Below, piece by piece: positions 17,268 to 25,828 of a stretch of 64,000 bases of DNA (position 1 is its first letter; the number at the start of each line of letters is the position of its first letter). The translations under genes and the position numbers were made by a program. The notes beneath the pieces are model-generated. The model was not told the origin of the DNA. It saw only the letters and a program-made list of their open reading frames with translations, and made no database searches. Location of the stretch: assembly GCF_019049245.1 (NCBI RefSeq), contig NZ_JAGMUK010000040.1, positions 180,125-244,124 on the forward strand, written 5' to 3'. The stretch is from Streptomyces sp. AC555_RSS877. Its GTDB lineage: Bacteria > Actinomycetota > Actinomycetes > Streptomycetales > Streptomycetaceae.

Positions 17268-18002
17268 TCAGTCGCGCGCGAGCGCCGTCTCGATCTCCTG
17301 GACGACCCGCCACAGCGGCGCCCCGCGCCGGGAGACGACGACCACCACGTCCTCCGGCTGCCCGCCGGCGAGAGACGCGGGAGGGCTGCCGAAGGCGGAC
17401 TGCACATAGCCGAGCGCATGGTCCACCGTCGTGCTCGCGTCGCCCTGTCCGTCCGAACGCAGCCAGGAGCGCAGCGCGTTGTTGTGTGCCGCGACCACGG
17501 CGGCGGCGATCACGTCGGCCTGCAGGGTCCCGTCGCGGCGGCCGGCGAACCGGCCCCGCAGATACTCGGCCAGGGCCCGCTCGTAGCGCCACACCACGGA
17601 CAGCTCGTACGCGCGCAGGCCCGGCACCTTCTTGGTCAGGCGGTAGCGCTGCACGGAGAACGTCGGGTTCTCGGCGTACATCCGCAGCACCAGCCGGGCC
17701 GCGTCACAGACCCGCCCCACCGGTTCGTCCGCGTCGTCGCCGGCGGCCAGGAACTGCGTCATGTCGGCCAGGCACCGCTCGTGGTCCGGGAAGACCACGT
17801 CCTCCTTGGAGGGGAAGTAGCGGAAGAAGGACCGGCGTCCGACCCCGGCCAGCGCCACGATGTCGTCGACCGTGGTCTGCTCGTACCCCCGCTCCAGGAA
17901 CAGCCGGAAGGCCGCCGCGACCAGCGCGTCCCGCATGGGCGGTTTCGCGACCGCCGCCTGCGCCTTCTCTCCGCGTCGGGGCGCCGCGCTGCTGGAGCTC
18001 AT
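17268..18002 (-). CDS. TetR-family transcriptional regulator
   Basis: A 244-residue regulator. The N-terminal helix-turn-helix is classical TetR: RDALVAAAFRLFLERGYEQT, then VDDIVALAGVGRRSFFRYFP (residues about 23-70). The C-terminal ligand-binding part is all-helical (RVCDAARLVLRMYAENPTF...). It is flanked by matching palindromes at 17187-17201 and 18034-18070, and lies between the DUF35 gene and the divergent ATP-grasp gene. Repression of itself, the DUF35 gene and possibly the ATP-grasp gene is inferred; given the DUF35 partner, an acyl-CoA ligand is conceivable. ATG 18002 fits the normal N-terminal length before the HTH. Confidence 0.9.
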   Translation of the reverse strand: MSSSSAAPRRGEKAQAAVAKPPMRDALVAAAFRLFLERGYEQTTVDDIVALAGVGRRSFFRYFPSKEDVVFPDHERCLADMTQFLAAGDDADEPVGRVCDAARLVLRMYAENPTFSVQRYRLTKKVPGLRAYELSVVWRYERALAEYLRGRFAGRRDGTLQADVIAAAVVAAHNNALRSWLRSDGQGDASTTVDHALGYVQSAFGSPPASLAGGQPEDVVVVVSRRGAPLWRVVQEIETALARD

Positions 18003-18033
18003 GGACGGGAAAGTAGCACCTGACCGAGCGGGA

Positions 18034-18070
18034 TGGCACTCAGTGCAACACGATGAGGGAACTGAGTGCT
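18034..18070. promoter_or_regulatory. two tandem TetR operator copies in the TetR/ATP-grasp divergent region
   Basis: TGGCACTCAGTGCAA (18034-18048) differs from the perfect palindrome at 17187 by one base. A weaker copy, GGAACTGAGTGCT (18058-18070), follows 24 nt on. They lie 32-68 nt upstream of the TetR start and 64-100 nt upstream of the ATP-grasp ATG (18134), a position suited to repression of both. Confidence 0.65.
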
Positions 18071-18133
18071 CTGTGTGCGCACGGCGTCCGCCTTCGCATA
18101 CGATCGGCTCTCCGCGCAGCCGAGGAGCCCCGT

Positions 18134-18991
18134 ATGCCGCCCGCCCGCCCCCGCCTTCTGTACGTCACCGACCTGGCGTACCAGGCACGCGGGCGGCGCT
18201 ACTGCGACGAGGACATCTTCCTCACCGCCCGTCTGCGCGAGGACTTCGACCTGGCGCTGTGCGACCCGCGGGACGCGGCCGCTGTGATGGACGCCTTCGA
18301 CGCCGTCGTCGTCCGCAACAGCGGTCCGGTGCTGACCCACCAGGAGGCGTACGACGCGTTCCGCGAGCGGGCGCTCGCCCGTGGTGCCCGCGTCTACAAC
18401 CAGCTCTCCGGCCGGGCCGACATGGTCGGCAAGCAGTACCTGCTCGACCTGAGCGCCGCCGGGCACCCGGTCATCCCCACCGTCGACCGCCCGGAGGACC
18501 TGCACCGGCTGCCCGAGACGGAGCGGTACGTCGTCAAGCCCAAGCTCGGCGCCGACTCCGTGGGTCTGCGGATCGTCCCCGCGGACGGCCTGCGTGACCT
18601 GGTGGACGGGCACGTCCTGGTACAGCCGTGCATCGACTTCGCCTACGAGGTGTCCTTCTACTTCGTCGACCACGACTTCCAGTACGCCCTGTACGCGCCG
18701 CACCCGGACCGGCGCTGGCAGCTGGAACCGTACGAACCCACCGCGGACGACCTGGAGTTCGCCCGGCGGTTCATCGACTGGAACACCATCGACCACGGCA
18801 TCCAGCGGGTCGACGCCTGCCGTGCCCCGGGCGGCGAACTGCTGCTCGTCGAGCTGGAGGACCTCAACCCCTACCTGTCCCTGGACGCCCTGGGCGACAA
18901 GGACAAGGACGCGTTCGTCAGCGCGATGAAGGCATCCCTGCACCGCTTCCTCTCCACGGAACCGCGCGCGGTCGGCCCGGGCCGACGCTGA
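18134..18991 (+). CDS. ATP-grasp superfamily protein
   Basis: A 285-residue cytoplasmic protein with features of ATP-grasp ligases. They include the N-terminal pre-ATP-grasp segment PRLLYVTDLAYQARGRRYCD, the ATP-binding lysine strand ERYVVKPKLGADSVG, and the metal-binding end LLLVELEDLNPYLSL with acidic and Asn residues that bind Mg-ATP. Such enzymes ligate a carboxylate to an amine or thiol via acyl phosphate; the partner molecule is not identifiable. ATG 18134 is preceded by GAGGAG. It diverges from the TetR gene, with predicted TetR sites between them. No obvious biosynthetic partner gene follows. Confidence 0.75.
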   Translation: MPPARPRLLYVTDLAYQARGRRYCDEDIFLTARLREDFDLALCDPRDAAAVMDAFDAVVVRNSGPVLTHQEAYDAFRERALARGARVYNQLSGRADMVGKQYLLDLSAAGHPVIPTVDRPEDLHRLPETERYVVKPKLGADSVGLRIVPADGLRDLVDGHVLVQPCIDFAYEVSFYFVDHDFQYALYAPHPDRRWQLEPYEPTADDLEFARRFIDWNTIDHGIQRVDACRAPGGELLLVELEDLNPYLSLDALGDKDKDAFVSAMKASLHRFLSTEPRAVGPGRR

Positions 18992-19085
18992 TCCTCCGCG
19001 GGCACTGAACTCCCCGAGCGGCGGGCGCGTATCACTCCCCGGGGGATGCCGGAGGTCCCTGCGAAAGGGACGGAGGGAGAGCCGT

Positions 19086-19826
19086 ATGCCGACACCGACC
19101 GATCGCGGGCAGTCGTCCGAGCGACCCGGCGGGGAGCCGCTCGAACCGGTCCGCGTGCTGCGTCCTCGCAACACCGACGCCCTCGCGGAGCTCATCAGGG
19201 AGTTCCGTGAGCGGACCGGGCAGTACCAGGAACGCGGCGACGGCTATGAGGTCGTGACGCTGCCCCGCCCCGAGGCGGAGACACAGGAGATGGCCCCGGT
19301 CACCGGAAACGGGCCGGTGACCGGGCGCGGCGGCCGTGCGGTGGGGTTCGCCGACCCTCCGGTGCGGGCCGGTGGCCACCCGGTACGGGGCGGCGGTCCC
19401 GTCGGACGCGTGCCCGGCCTGCGTCGCACCACCGTCGTGGCCGCCGTGGTCGCTGCGGCGCTGGTCGGCTTCGGCTGCGCGTTCCTGCTGCCCGACCGGA
19501 GCGGTGCCGACGCGGCACGGCCCTCGCCCCCGTCCCCGACCGCGTCCGCTCCCGCCGCGCCCCCGCCCGCCGCCTCGGGCGCGACCGACCCCGACGGCCC
19601 GGGCACCCTCCGCGAAGGAGCTGCCGGGCCCGAGGTGACCGACCTCCAGCAACGCCTTCTGCGCATCCCGGACGTCTACGACCAAGGCTCCACCAGCGGC
19701 AGTTACGACGCCGACCTGACCGAGGCGGTGGCCCGCTTCCAGGTCTGGTACGGCATCCGCGGCGACGAGACCGGCGTGTACGGCGACGACACCCGGCTCG
19801 CACTGGAGTCCCGTACGGGCGGATGA
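19086..19826 (+). CDS. single-pass membrane protein with extracytoplasmic peptidoglycan-binding domain
   Basis: A 246-residue type II membrane protein. It has a cytoplasmic N-terminal region of about 112 residues with a conserved-looking helix (LRPRNTDALAELIREFRERT), one transmembrane helix (about 117-136, VVAAVVAAALVGFGCAFLLP) and a Pro/Ser/Ala linker. The C-terminal PG_binding_1 domain reads GAAGPEVTDLQQRLLRIPDV, then TEAVARFQVWYGIRGDETG. The arrangement suggests linking a cytoplasmic partner to the cell wall, but the function is unknown. A strong ribosome-binding site (GGAGGGAG) precedes ATG 19086. No operon partner is obvious. Confidence 0.82.
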   Translation: MPTPTDRGQSSERPGGEPLEPVRVLRPRNTDALAELIREFRERTGQYQERGDGYEVVTLPRPEAETQEMAPVTGNGPVTGRGGRAVGFADPPVRAGGHPVRGGGPVGRVPGLRRTTVVAAVVAAALVGFGCAFLLPDRSGADAARPSPPSPTASAPAAPPPAASGATDPDGPGTLREGAAGPEVTDLQQRLLRIPDVYDQGSTSGSYDADLTEAVARFQVWYGIRGDETGVYGDDTRLALESRTGG

Positions 19827-19943
19827 CGCGAGGCCGTCCGCACGGTTCGTCCACGTGTGAGGACGGCATGGGCGGCAGTGCCGTGCTCACCGGAAACCGG
19901 GGTACCCCTCGCACGACACCCACCCGACGGGAGTGATGCGAGC

Positions 19944-20435
19944 ATGGCGGGTATGGACGCGTTCACCGGCCGGCTGGACCCGGACATGTGCGTGGTCACC
20001 GCCACGGCGGGCGGGGACCGGTCGGGCTGCCTGGTCGGGTTCGCCTCACAGTGCTCCATCCGGCCGGTGCGGTTCGTGGTGTGGCTGTCCAAGGTGAACC
20101 GCACCTACCGCGTCGCTCGAAACGCGCCGTTCCTCGCCGTGCATCTGCTCACCCGCGAACAGCGCGCGCTGGCCGAGCTGTTCGGCGGGCGGACCGGCGA
20201 CTCGACGGACAAGTTCCGGCACGTCGGCTGGCAGGAGGAGCACGGCGGAGCGGCCGTCCTGGACGACGCGGCGGCCTGGTTCGTCGGCGCGGTCGTGCGG
20301 GACGTCGACGGAGGCGACCACGTCGGTTTCGTGCTCGACCCGGTGGCCTGGGGCGAGCGCGAGGGGAGCGACGACCGGCCGCTGCTGCGCCTCGGCGACG
20401 CCGTCACCATCGCACCCGGTCACCCGGTGGACTGA
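19944..20435 (+). CDS. flavin reductase-like (FMN-binding) protein
   Basis: A 163-residue protein resembling the flavin reductase domain. FTGRLDPDMCVVTATAGGDR and GCLVGFASQCSIRPVRFVVW form the FMN-binding split barrel start, and NAPFLAVHLLTREQ is the typical mid-domain motif. Such proteins supply reduced flavin to monooxygenases or act on their own substrates. The ATG at 19944 follows GGGAG; a second ATG at 19953 is also possible. No partner oxygenase lies adjacent. Length is normal for the family. Confidence 0.82.
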   Translation: MAGMDAFTGRLDPDMCVVTATAGGDRSGCLVGFASQCSIRPVRFVVWLSKVNRTYRVARNAPFLAVHLLTREQRALAELFGGRTGDSTDKFRHVGWQEEHGGAAVLDDAAAWFVGAVVRDVDGGDHVGFVLDPVAWGEREGSDDRPLLRLGDAVTIAPGHPVD

Positions 20436-20564
20436 CGTTCCGTCCCGCTGCTCGAACACCGGGCAACGCGTCGGGAAAGTGGCGGCGATCACGGAGCGGC
20501 TGCCGTCACGATGGGCAGCTCCCGTGCGAGGGACCTCGCGTCACCCGAACCGAAGGCCACGCCG

Positions 20565-20666
20565 ATGAGCGGCTCCCGTATCCCGGGCCTGGTACTGCCC
20601 GCCGTGTTCCTGCTGGCCTTCGTCGTGGGGGCGTTCTGGTACTGGCGGCATCGCGGGGACGAGTGA
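20565..20666 (+). CDS. very small single-span membrane protein (33 aa)
   Basis: A 33-residue ORF, MSGSRIPGLVLPAVFLLAFV continuing to GAFWYWRHRGDE, consisting of one hydrophobic helix followed by a Trp/Tyr belt and a charged tail, a typical small membrane protein. GAAGG lies 9 nt upstream of ATG 20565; an in-frame ATG at 20511 would add 18 polar residues. Function unknown. The gene is in a gap between the flavin reductase and the convergent phosphatase, so it is a plausible overlooked gene. Confidence 0.5.
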   Translation: MSGSRIPGLVLPAVFLLAFVVGAFWYWRHRGDE

Positions 20667-20696
20667 ACGACGCGGCGGACCGCCCTCGGCCGCCCC

Positions 20697-23135
20697 TCAC
20701 TCCGGCTCGTCGGGCACCCTGATGTCGACCACGCAGACGTCGTCGCGCCGCTCACCCTCCAGCACCGCGGCGAGCAGCGGGCTCAAGGAACCGGGCTCGT
20801 CCGTGTGGTGGGTGACGACCGCCTCGGCGAGCCGCGTCAGACCCAGGTCGATGCCCTCCGCGGGCCGCTCCACCAGACCGTCGGTGTACAGGATGAGCCG
20901 GTCCCCGGGCTCCAGGAGGCACTCCGCCTCCTCGTAGACCGGCGAGGAGCACGCCCCGATCAGCATCCCGCGCGGGCGGCCCAGATAGCGCACCTCGCCG
21001 TCGCGCAGCAGCAACGGCGGCGGATGACCCGCCTGCGCCCACACCAGCCGGCGCTCGCCGGGGGTGTAGCGGGCCAGGACCATGGTCGCGGTGCCGTGCA
21101 AGTCACGGGAGTGCAGCAGCAGCGTGTTGAGGCGGGCGAGCGCACCGGTCAGCGACGATCCGGTGATGACCATGCCCTTCGCGGTGAAGCGCAGCTGCGC
21201 CATCGTGGCGACGGCACCGATGCCGTGCCCCGCGACGTCGCCGACCACGAACAGGGCGTCGCCGTCGGGCAGTTCGATGGCGCTGAACCAGTCGCCGCCG
21301 ACATGGATGCCCGACTGGGCGGGCAGATAGGCCACTTCGATGCGCAGGTCGGCCAGCCGCACCGGCCGGGTGGGCAGCGGCAGCAACGCGTGCTGCAGCC
21401 GGGCGGCCAGCGTCCGCTCGGCGCGCAGTACGCCGTGCTGGGTCAGGATCTCCTGCTCGCTCTCCAGCAGGGCGAGTTCGGCGCTGCGCTGCGCGGTGAG
21501 GTCCTGCACGAAGCCGTGCACCTCGACGGGTGTGCCGTCGGCGGCCGGCACCGCCTCGGCGACGGCCCGCAGATGCCGGACCCCGTCGGCCGTCCTGATC
21601 CGGAACGGGACGTCGAACTGGTACCCGTCGTGCACGATGTCCCGGATGGCACGGATCAGTGCCGGCACGTCCTCGGGCAGCGACAGGCCCGGGAGGTCGG
21701 CGAGCTGGACCGGGCCGCGCGCGGGGTCCCGGTCGAGGATGTCGAAGACCTGGGACGACCAGTTGACCTCGTGCGTGACCAGGTTCCAGGTCGCCCAGCC
21801 CAGGTTGCCCAGCCGCTGCACGTCGGCCAGCCGCTGCTCCTGCCGGTCCGAGGAGTCCTGCCGGACCCAGGCCAGGACCAGTCCGTCACCGAGCCGCGCG
21901 GCCCGCACCGAGTACGTCGACAGCTCGGCGCCGCCGGCCACGACCTGATGATGGGCGAACGGCGGGCCCTCGAACGGCTCCCCGGTCTCCCGTGTGCGCA
22001 GACATCCCTCCCACAGCTCTTCGCCCGCCATGCTGGGGAAGCACTCCAGGATCCGATGGCCCACCAGCTCGTGCCCGGTACGGCCGACGATGTCGGCCGC
22101 GTCCGGCGTCGCCGCGTCGATGCGGTAGTCCTCCACCTCCCCCGAGGAGGTGGTCAGCGGTGACAGCAGCATCGCCGCACCCGGCAGTGTGTCGAACACC
22201 GCCTGGACGGCGCTGTTCGCGGCGTACTCCTGCCGGGCTCCGAAGGCTCGAAGCCGGCCCGCGCACAGCCGGGCGACCGCCCGCAAGAGCCGGCGGGCCG
22301 ACGGGGTGAACGACCCGGCGCGCTCGCGCAGGACGCCGATGCAGACCTCGGCAGTGTCCCCGGCCGGCACCGGCAGCCAGGCGCGGGAGCGCCAGCGCTC
22401 CGGCGGGTCCCCGATGAGCAGGTACCGCTCCCGGTCCGTGCCGAAGTCCTCCAGCCAGCGCGGCTCCCGCGCGCGGAGCGCGTCCAGGGCGGCGACCCCG
22501 GTCAGCGGGGGCACCTGACGCCACTGCGTGGCCAGGAGGTCGCCGATCCCGCAGTGCCCGACCAGTTCCAGCCCCCCGGTGGGCAGGTGCTGAAAGATCA
22601 TGACCGCGTCGGCGTCCACCTCGGGCCTCAGGTGGTCCAGCAGACACCGGGCGAGGTCCTGCGGGGTGCCGACGCGGGCCAGGGCCTCACCGAGCCGGCC
22701 GAGGGCGACGAAAGCGTCGTGCGTATCGTCGGCGTCCTCCGCTTCGAGGGTGTCCCGGGTGGCGGGCACGCCGGGCAGGGGTTCATCGAGGAAAGGAGCT
22801 GAGGCGCCGGAGCCGGCGGCGTCCGGCTGCGGTACGGCGTGCTGAAGAGGGGGCACCAGTTCGCCGAGGGTGATCCAGCACTCCTCCAGCAGCGAGCGGT
22901 TCGCGGCCTTGGCGCGCTGCTGCAGTTCCTCGCCGGCGGCGTTCGGCGTACAGCCGGTCAGCGCCATCAGCACACCCTTGGCCCGTTCGAGAACGGCCGA
23001 CATCGCCGCCTGGTCGCGCAGCCGGTCCAATTCGGCGCGCTGACGGGCGACAACCTTCGCCAGCGCTGCCATGTCGGGCGCGGCGCCGGGCTCGGGGCTG
23101 GCGGGCTCGCTGGTCACGTGTTGAGCATCGCACAT
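20697..23135 (-). CDS. ANTAR-GAF-PAS-SpoIIE multidomain signalling phosphatase
   Basis: An 812-residue cytoplasmic sensor phosphatase. In order: an ANTAR-like helical RNA-binding domain (about 20-95: RLRDQAAMSAVLERAKGVLM, then ALTGCTPNAAGEELQQRA), a GAF domain (about 140-300), a PAS-like segment (about 310-430), a second PAS (about 440-560, WATWNLVTHEVNWSSQVFDI), and a C-terminal PP2C/SpoIIE domain (about 590-805). Metal-binding aspartates lie in GIHVGGDWFSAIEL, FVVGDVAGHGIGA and GDRLILYTDGLVER. SpoIIE phosphatases dephosphorylate anti-anti-sigma factors and so release sigma factors; targets are unknown. The start is uncertain: ATG 23135 is listed, and a GTG 18 nt downstream is also possible. 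An ANTAR domain fused to a phosphatase is notable. Confidence 0.85.
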   Translation of the reverse strand: MCDAQHVTSEPASPEPGAAPDMAALAKVVARQRAELDRLRDQAAMSAVLERAKGVLMALTGCTPNAAGEELQQRAKAANRSLLEECWITLGELVPPLQHAVPQPDAAGSGASAPFLDEPLPGVPATRDTLEAEDADDTHDAFVALGRLGEALARVGTPQDLARCLLDHLRPEVDADAVMIFQHLPTGGLELVGHCGIGDLLATQWRQVPPLTGVAALDALRAREPRWLEDFGTDRERYLLIGDPPERWRSRAWLPVPAGDTAEVCIGVLRERAGSFTPSARRLLRAVARLCAGRLRAFGARQEYAANSAVQAVFDTLPGAAMLLSPLTTSSGEVEDYRIDAATPDAADIVGRTGHELVGHRILECFPSMAGEELWEGCLRTRETGEPFEGPPFAHHQVVAGGAELSTYSVRAARLGDGLVLAWVRQDSSDRQEQRLADVQRLGNLGWATWNLVTHEVNWSSQVFDILDRDPARGPVQLADLPGLSLPEDVPALIRAIRDIVHDGYQFDVPFRIRTADGVRHLRAVAEAVPAADGTPVEVHGFVQDLTAQRSAELALLESEQEILTQHGVLRAERTLAARLQHALLPLPTRPVRLADLRIEVAYLPAQSGIHVGGDWFSAIELPDGDALFVVGDVAGHGIGAVATMAQLRFTAKGMVITGSSLTGALARLNTLLLHSRDLHGTATMVLARYTPGERRLVWAQAGHPPPLLLRDGEVRYLGRPRGMLIGACSSPVYEEAECLLEPGDRLILYTDGLVERPAEGIDLGLTRLAEAVVTHHTDEPGSLSPLLAAVLEGERRDDVCVVDIRVPDEPE

Positions 23136-23240
23136 CGGAGGTGTGCCGATCACTGACTTGCGCCCGCTGATCGCACGCACCGGTGAAGCCGGCGAGACGG
23201 GCCGGGCAACGCGCCCGCCGTCCGCCGCACGGGATGTGTC

Positions 23241-23807
23241 TCAGCGGTCCGGCGGCGGGTAGAGCCACAGCCGCAGCAGGCGGCTCAGCAGTGGCATGAC
23301 CAGATATGTCAGTACCGGCAGGAGCACGATCGGGAACACCGCGGCGCGTAACGGCAGGGGCCAGGTAAGGGTGTGCGGAGCCACCAGCCACTGGATCAGG
23401 AACGTGAACGGGTAGGCGCCGAGGAAGGTGGTGAGCACCATCTTCCAGCGGCGCGGGGCCTGCACGGTGGTGCCCGGAAGAGCGAACCAGGTCTCCATCC
23501 CGGTCGTCGACTGGCGCTCACTGCCGATCTCCGTCGCGACGCCCTCGATCCGTCCGTGCCACGTGGCCCGCTCCTCCGACTCCAGCCAGGCGGCGAGCCG
23601 ATGCGGATCGGACCAGCGCAGCACCGCGTGGAAGCGGTGACCGTCCTCGGGCCGGAGCCAGGAGACGCCCTCGTTGCCGGGGAAGCGTCTGGCGCAGCGG
23701 GTGATCCCGTGCGTCCACTGCTCGAACTCCTGCTCGTGGCCGGGGCGCACCTGCCAGGTGAGGACCGTCGTGACCGGATCGCCCTGCCGTACGTCGGTGG
23801 TGCTCAT
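23241..23807 (-). CDS. antibiotic biosynthesis monooxygenase (ABM)-domain membrane protein
   Basis: A 188-residue protein with an N-terminal ABM dimeric alpha/beta barrel (about 12-100: VTTVLTWQVRPGHEQEFEQW, GITRCARRFPGNEGVSWLRP, HAVLRWSDPHRLAAWLES). Two C-terminal transmembrane helices follow (WKMVLTTFLGAYPFTFLIQW, and PIVLLPVLTYLVMPLLSRLL). This ABM-plus-two-helices architecture is a known group (COG3224) of unclear function; heme or quinone chemistry has been suggested for ABM domains generally. ATG 23807 gives a short leader before the ABM strand. Monocistronic. Confidence 0.85.
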   Translation of the reverse strand: MSTTDVRQGDPVTTVLTWQVRPGHEQEFEQWTHGITRCARRFPGNEGVSWLRPEDGHRFHAVLRWSDPHRLAAWLESEERATWHGRIEGVATEIGSERQSTTGMETWFALPGTTVQAPRRWKMVLTTFLGAYPFTFLIQWLVAPHTLTWPLPLRAAVFPIVLLPVLTYLVMPLLSRLLRLWLYPPPDR

Positions 23808-23901
23808 GCTCACCACGGGTGCCACGAGAGGCGCGGCTCATGCCCTCGGGCAGCGGGTCACGCACCGGGTCGTGGGCCGGGCGGCCGAGGATCGCGCCGG
23901 G

Positions 23902-24288
23902 TCAGCGTCCGTGTCCGTGCTCGATGAGCGCCTGGGTGACCGCCCGCACGCTGCGGGCGATGTGCTGTAGCTGCAGGACCTCCGCCGCGTACAGCTTGAT
24001 CGTGTGCTCGATGACCGACTCCGGAAGACCGAGTCCGGGCAGGTCGGCGCGTGCGGTCTGCAGGGCGGTGCGGGCGACCCGCACTTCCTGCTGGACCTGG
24101 ATCTGGGCATGCCGGGCGAGCAGTACCGGGTGACGGATCAGGGCCGGGTAACTGGCGTAGCGGGCCGGCACCAGTTCGCGCAGCCACTTGGCGGCCGAGC
24201 GCTCCCAGTCGTAGCTGCCGGGGTTCTTTACCTGACACGGCCAGTCCGGGCTGATCCGCTTGGTCGTTCGTGTGGTCGTCAGGGTCAT
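23902..24288 (-). CDS. hypothetical helical protein of unknown function (128 aa)
   Basis: A 128-residue soluble protein with no signal peptide. It has a Thr-rich start (MTLTTTRTTKR), a segment CQVKNPGSYDWERSAAKWLR and long predicted helices (HAQIQVQQEVRVARTALQTA; QHIARSVRAVTQALIEHG). The YDWERSAAKWLRELVP segment is the most distinctive. I do not recognise a family. ATG 24288 has GGAAG about 8 nt upstream; ATG 24294 is the alternative. Its long upstream region is AT-rich for this genome and carries an inverted repeat, so the gene may be specifically regulated. Confidence 0.65.
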   Translation of the reverse strand: MTLTTTRTTKRISPDWPCQVKNPGSYDWERSAAKWLRELVPARYASYPALIRHPVLLARHAQIQVQQEVRVARTALQTARADLPGLGLPESVIEHTIKLYAAEVLQLQHIARSVRAVTQALIEHGHGR

Positions 24289-24685
24289 GGTCATCGCTTC
24301 CGGGGGTGCGTCGTCGTGCGGGGTGATCCGACGGGATGGCGCGGCCCCGGTCCAGGGGATGACCGGGGCCGCCACGGGCGCTCGCGCAAGCGATGCCCGA
24401 CCGAACACCCTGGGCGCCGGCGCGGGTAGGAGCCGGCGGCTTCAGATGTCCGTGCAGGAGCCCGCGACGTCGGATGGTGCCCGCGCGGCGTGCGGTGCGG
24501 CATGCGCATGGGCGGACCGTCGTCTCTGTGCGGGCGGATGCGGGCGGAACGTGTGTCCCGGAATGACCGGGAGTGCGATCCGTGAGCAGTATTTATATAT
24601 GCCGTCCGCTTTGCAAGAAGCATGAAAACATTCATGCGCGGTATGTGACGGATGTTCCCCGTGTGTCCGATGTAGGGGTGGGTCG
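24289..24685. other. 397-nt non-coding region, partly AT-rich
   Basis: This is the upstream region of the 128-residue hypothetical gene and the end of the RpiR-type regulator gene. The half near 24580-24640 is unusually AT-rich (including tttatatat) and contains an 18-nt inverted repeat. On the minus strand a weak promoter-like arrangement can be read (TTGCAA, about 17 nt, then AATACT). No ORF there has convincing codon use or a ribosome-binding site. Confidence 0.5.
24620..24637. promoter_or_regulatory. inverted repeat, candidate operator
   Basis: GCATGAA (24620-24626) and TTCATGC (24631-24637) form perfect 7-nt arms around AACA, in an AT-rich segment about 330 nt upstream of the hypothetical gene at 24288 and 49 nt past the end of the RpiR-type gene. 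It overlaps the region of a possible minus-strand -35 element, so it could be a regulator site. Function inferred only. Confidence 0.35.
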
Positions 24686-25609
24686 TCAGTCCCGCAGGAA
24701 GAACTGGTGCTGGTCGGAGATGTGCTCGTAGTCCTCGAGCCGGGCCTGCGTGCGTTCCGGGTCCGCGTCGGTCATGGCCTGGAGCAGCGCGGCGGCCATC
24801 ACGCCCGGCGCGGCATACGAGTCGAAGACCAGCCGGGACCCGGTCCCGGTGGCGAAGACGGCGTCCGCCTCGTCGGCCACCGGACCGAGCGCCAGGTCCG
24901 TGATCAGCGCCACCTTGAGTCCGGCGCTGCGCGCGACCCGTACCGCGGTCAGGGTCTCCTGGGCATGCCGGGGCATCGAGAACGCCAGCACCCAGGTACC
25001 GCCCGCCTCGCGCGACTGGAGCAGCGCGTCGTAGGCGACGCTGCCGCCCCGGGTGACCAGCCGCACGTCGGGATGGACCCGGCGGGCCGCGTACGCGAAG
25101 TACTCGGCCAGTGACGCCGAGATGCGCAGGCCCAGGAGGGTCAGCGGGGTCGACCGGGACAGCTCGCGACCGACGTCGATCACCTGGTCGGGGTCGGCGA
25201 AGTCGCGCCGGAGGTTCTCCAGGTTGTCGATCTCGGCGTCGACCGCCGCCTGGAGTTCGTTGCTGCCGTTCTCCTCCGCCGCGGGGGGACCGCCGGCGAG
25301 GGTGGCGAGCGCGATCGACTGGAGCCTCTCCCGTAGCGCGGGGTAACCGCTGAAGCCCACCGCCGCGGCGAAACGCGTCACCGACGGCTGGCTCACGCCG
25401 ACACGCTCCGCGAGATCGGTGATCGAGAGGAAGGCCGCCTCGGTGATGTGCTCGATCAGGTACTGGGCGATGCGGCGCTGCCCAGGGGACAGCCGGGGCC
25501 GGTCGAACAGGCCCCTGAGCTGCGAAGTCGGGGAGACCTCCGCCTCCGGTGCGGTCTTCCCCGAGGTGATCGCGGATGCCTGGGCGCGTGCCTGCTGCGG
25601 CGATGGCAC
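24686..25609 (-). CDS. RpiR/MurR-type HTH-SIS transcriptional regulator
   Basis: A 307-residue regulator. The N-terminal HTH_6 domain is at about residues 30-105 (SPGQRRIAQYLIEH, then ITDLAERVGVSQPSVTRFAA). The C-terminal SIS sugar-isomerase-like domain (about 125-265) contains LTLLGLRISASLAEYFAYAA and VLAFSMPRHAQETL, the phosphosugar-binding part. Such regulators sense phosphorylated sugars or amino sugars. No metabolic genes are adjacent, so the target is unknown. GTG 25609 is chosen because AAAGGAGG lies 4 nt upstream; the in-frame GTG at 25630 sits before that ribosome-binding site. Confidence 0.9.
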   Translation of the reverse strand: MPSPQQARAQASAITSGKTAPEAEVSPTSQLRGLFDRPRLSPGQRRIAQYLIEHITEAAFLSITDLAERVGVSQPSVTRFAAAVGFSGYPALRERLQSIALATLAGGPPAAEENGSNELQAAVDAEIDNLENLRRDFADPDQVIDVGRELSRSTPLTLLGLRISASLAEYFAYAARRVHPDVRLVTRGGSVAYDALLQSREAGGTWVLAFSMPRHAQETLTAVRVARSAGLKVALITDLALGPVADEADAVFATGTGSRLVFDSYAAPGVMAAALLQAMTDADPERTQARLEDYEHISDQHQFFLRD

Positions 25610-25828
25610 GGCGCCTCCTTTGTCTCCCACAGTGCCTCAACATAGCTCACGCACCGTGGCGGCCGGCGGCTCGAGCGGGGGCCCCGGACGGCGGCCCGAG
25701 AACGAGGGAACGAGCCGCCGAAAGGGCGGATACGGGCGCGCCGGCCGGGAACCCGCCCCGGCGAAGGCCCTTCGGCGACGATTTTCGAAGCCGGCAAACG
25801 TACCAACTCTTCGGCAGGTGAGAGGCGA

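Noticed and set aside
24251..24625. Plus-strand reading frames in the 24.3-24.7 kb gap as small genes
   Set aside because: No ribosome-binding site, composition mostly Arg/Gly/Ala, and overlap with the regulatory region of the minus-strand gene.
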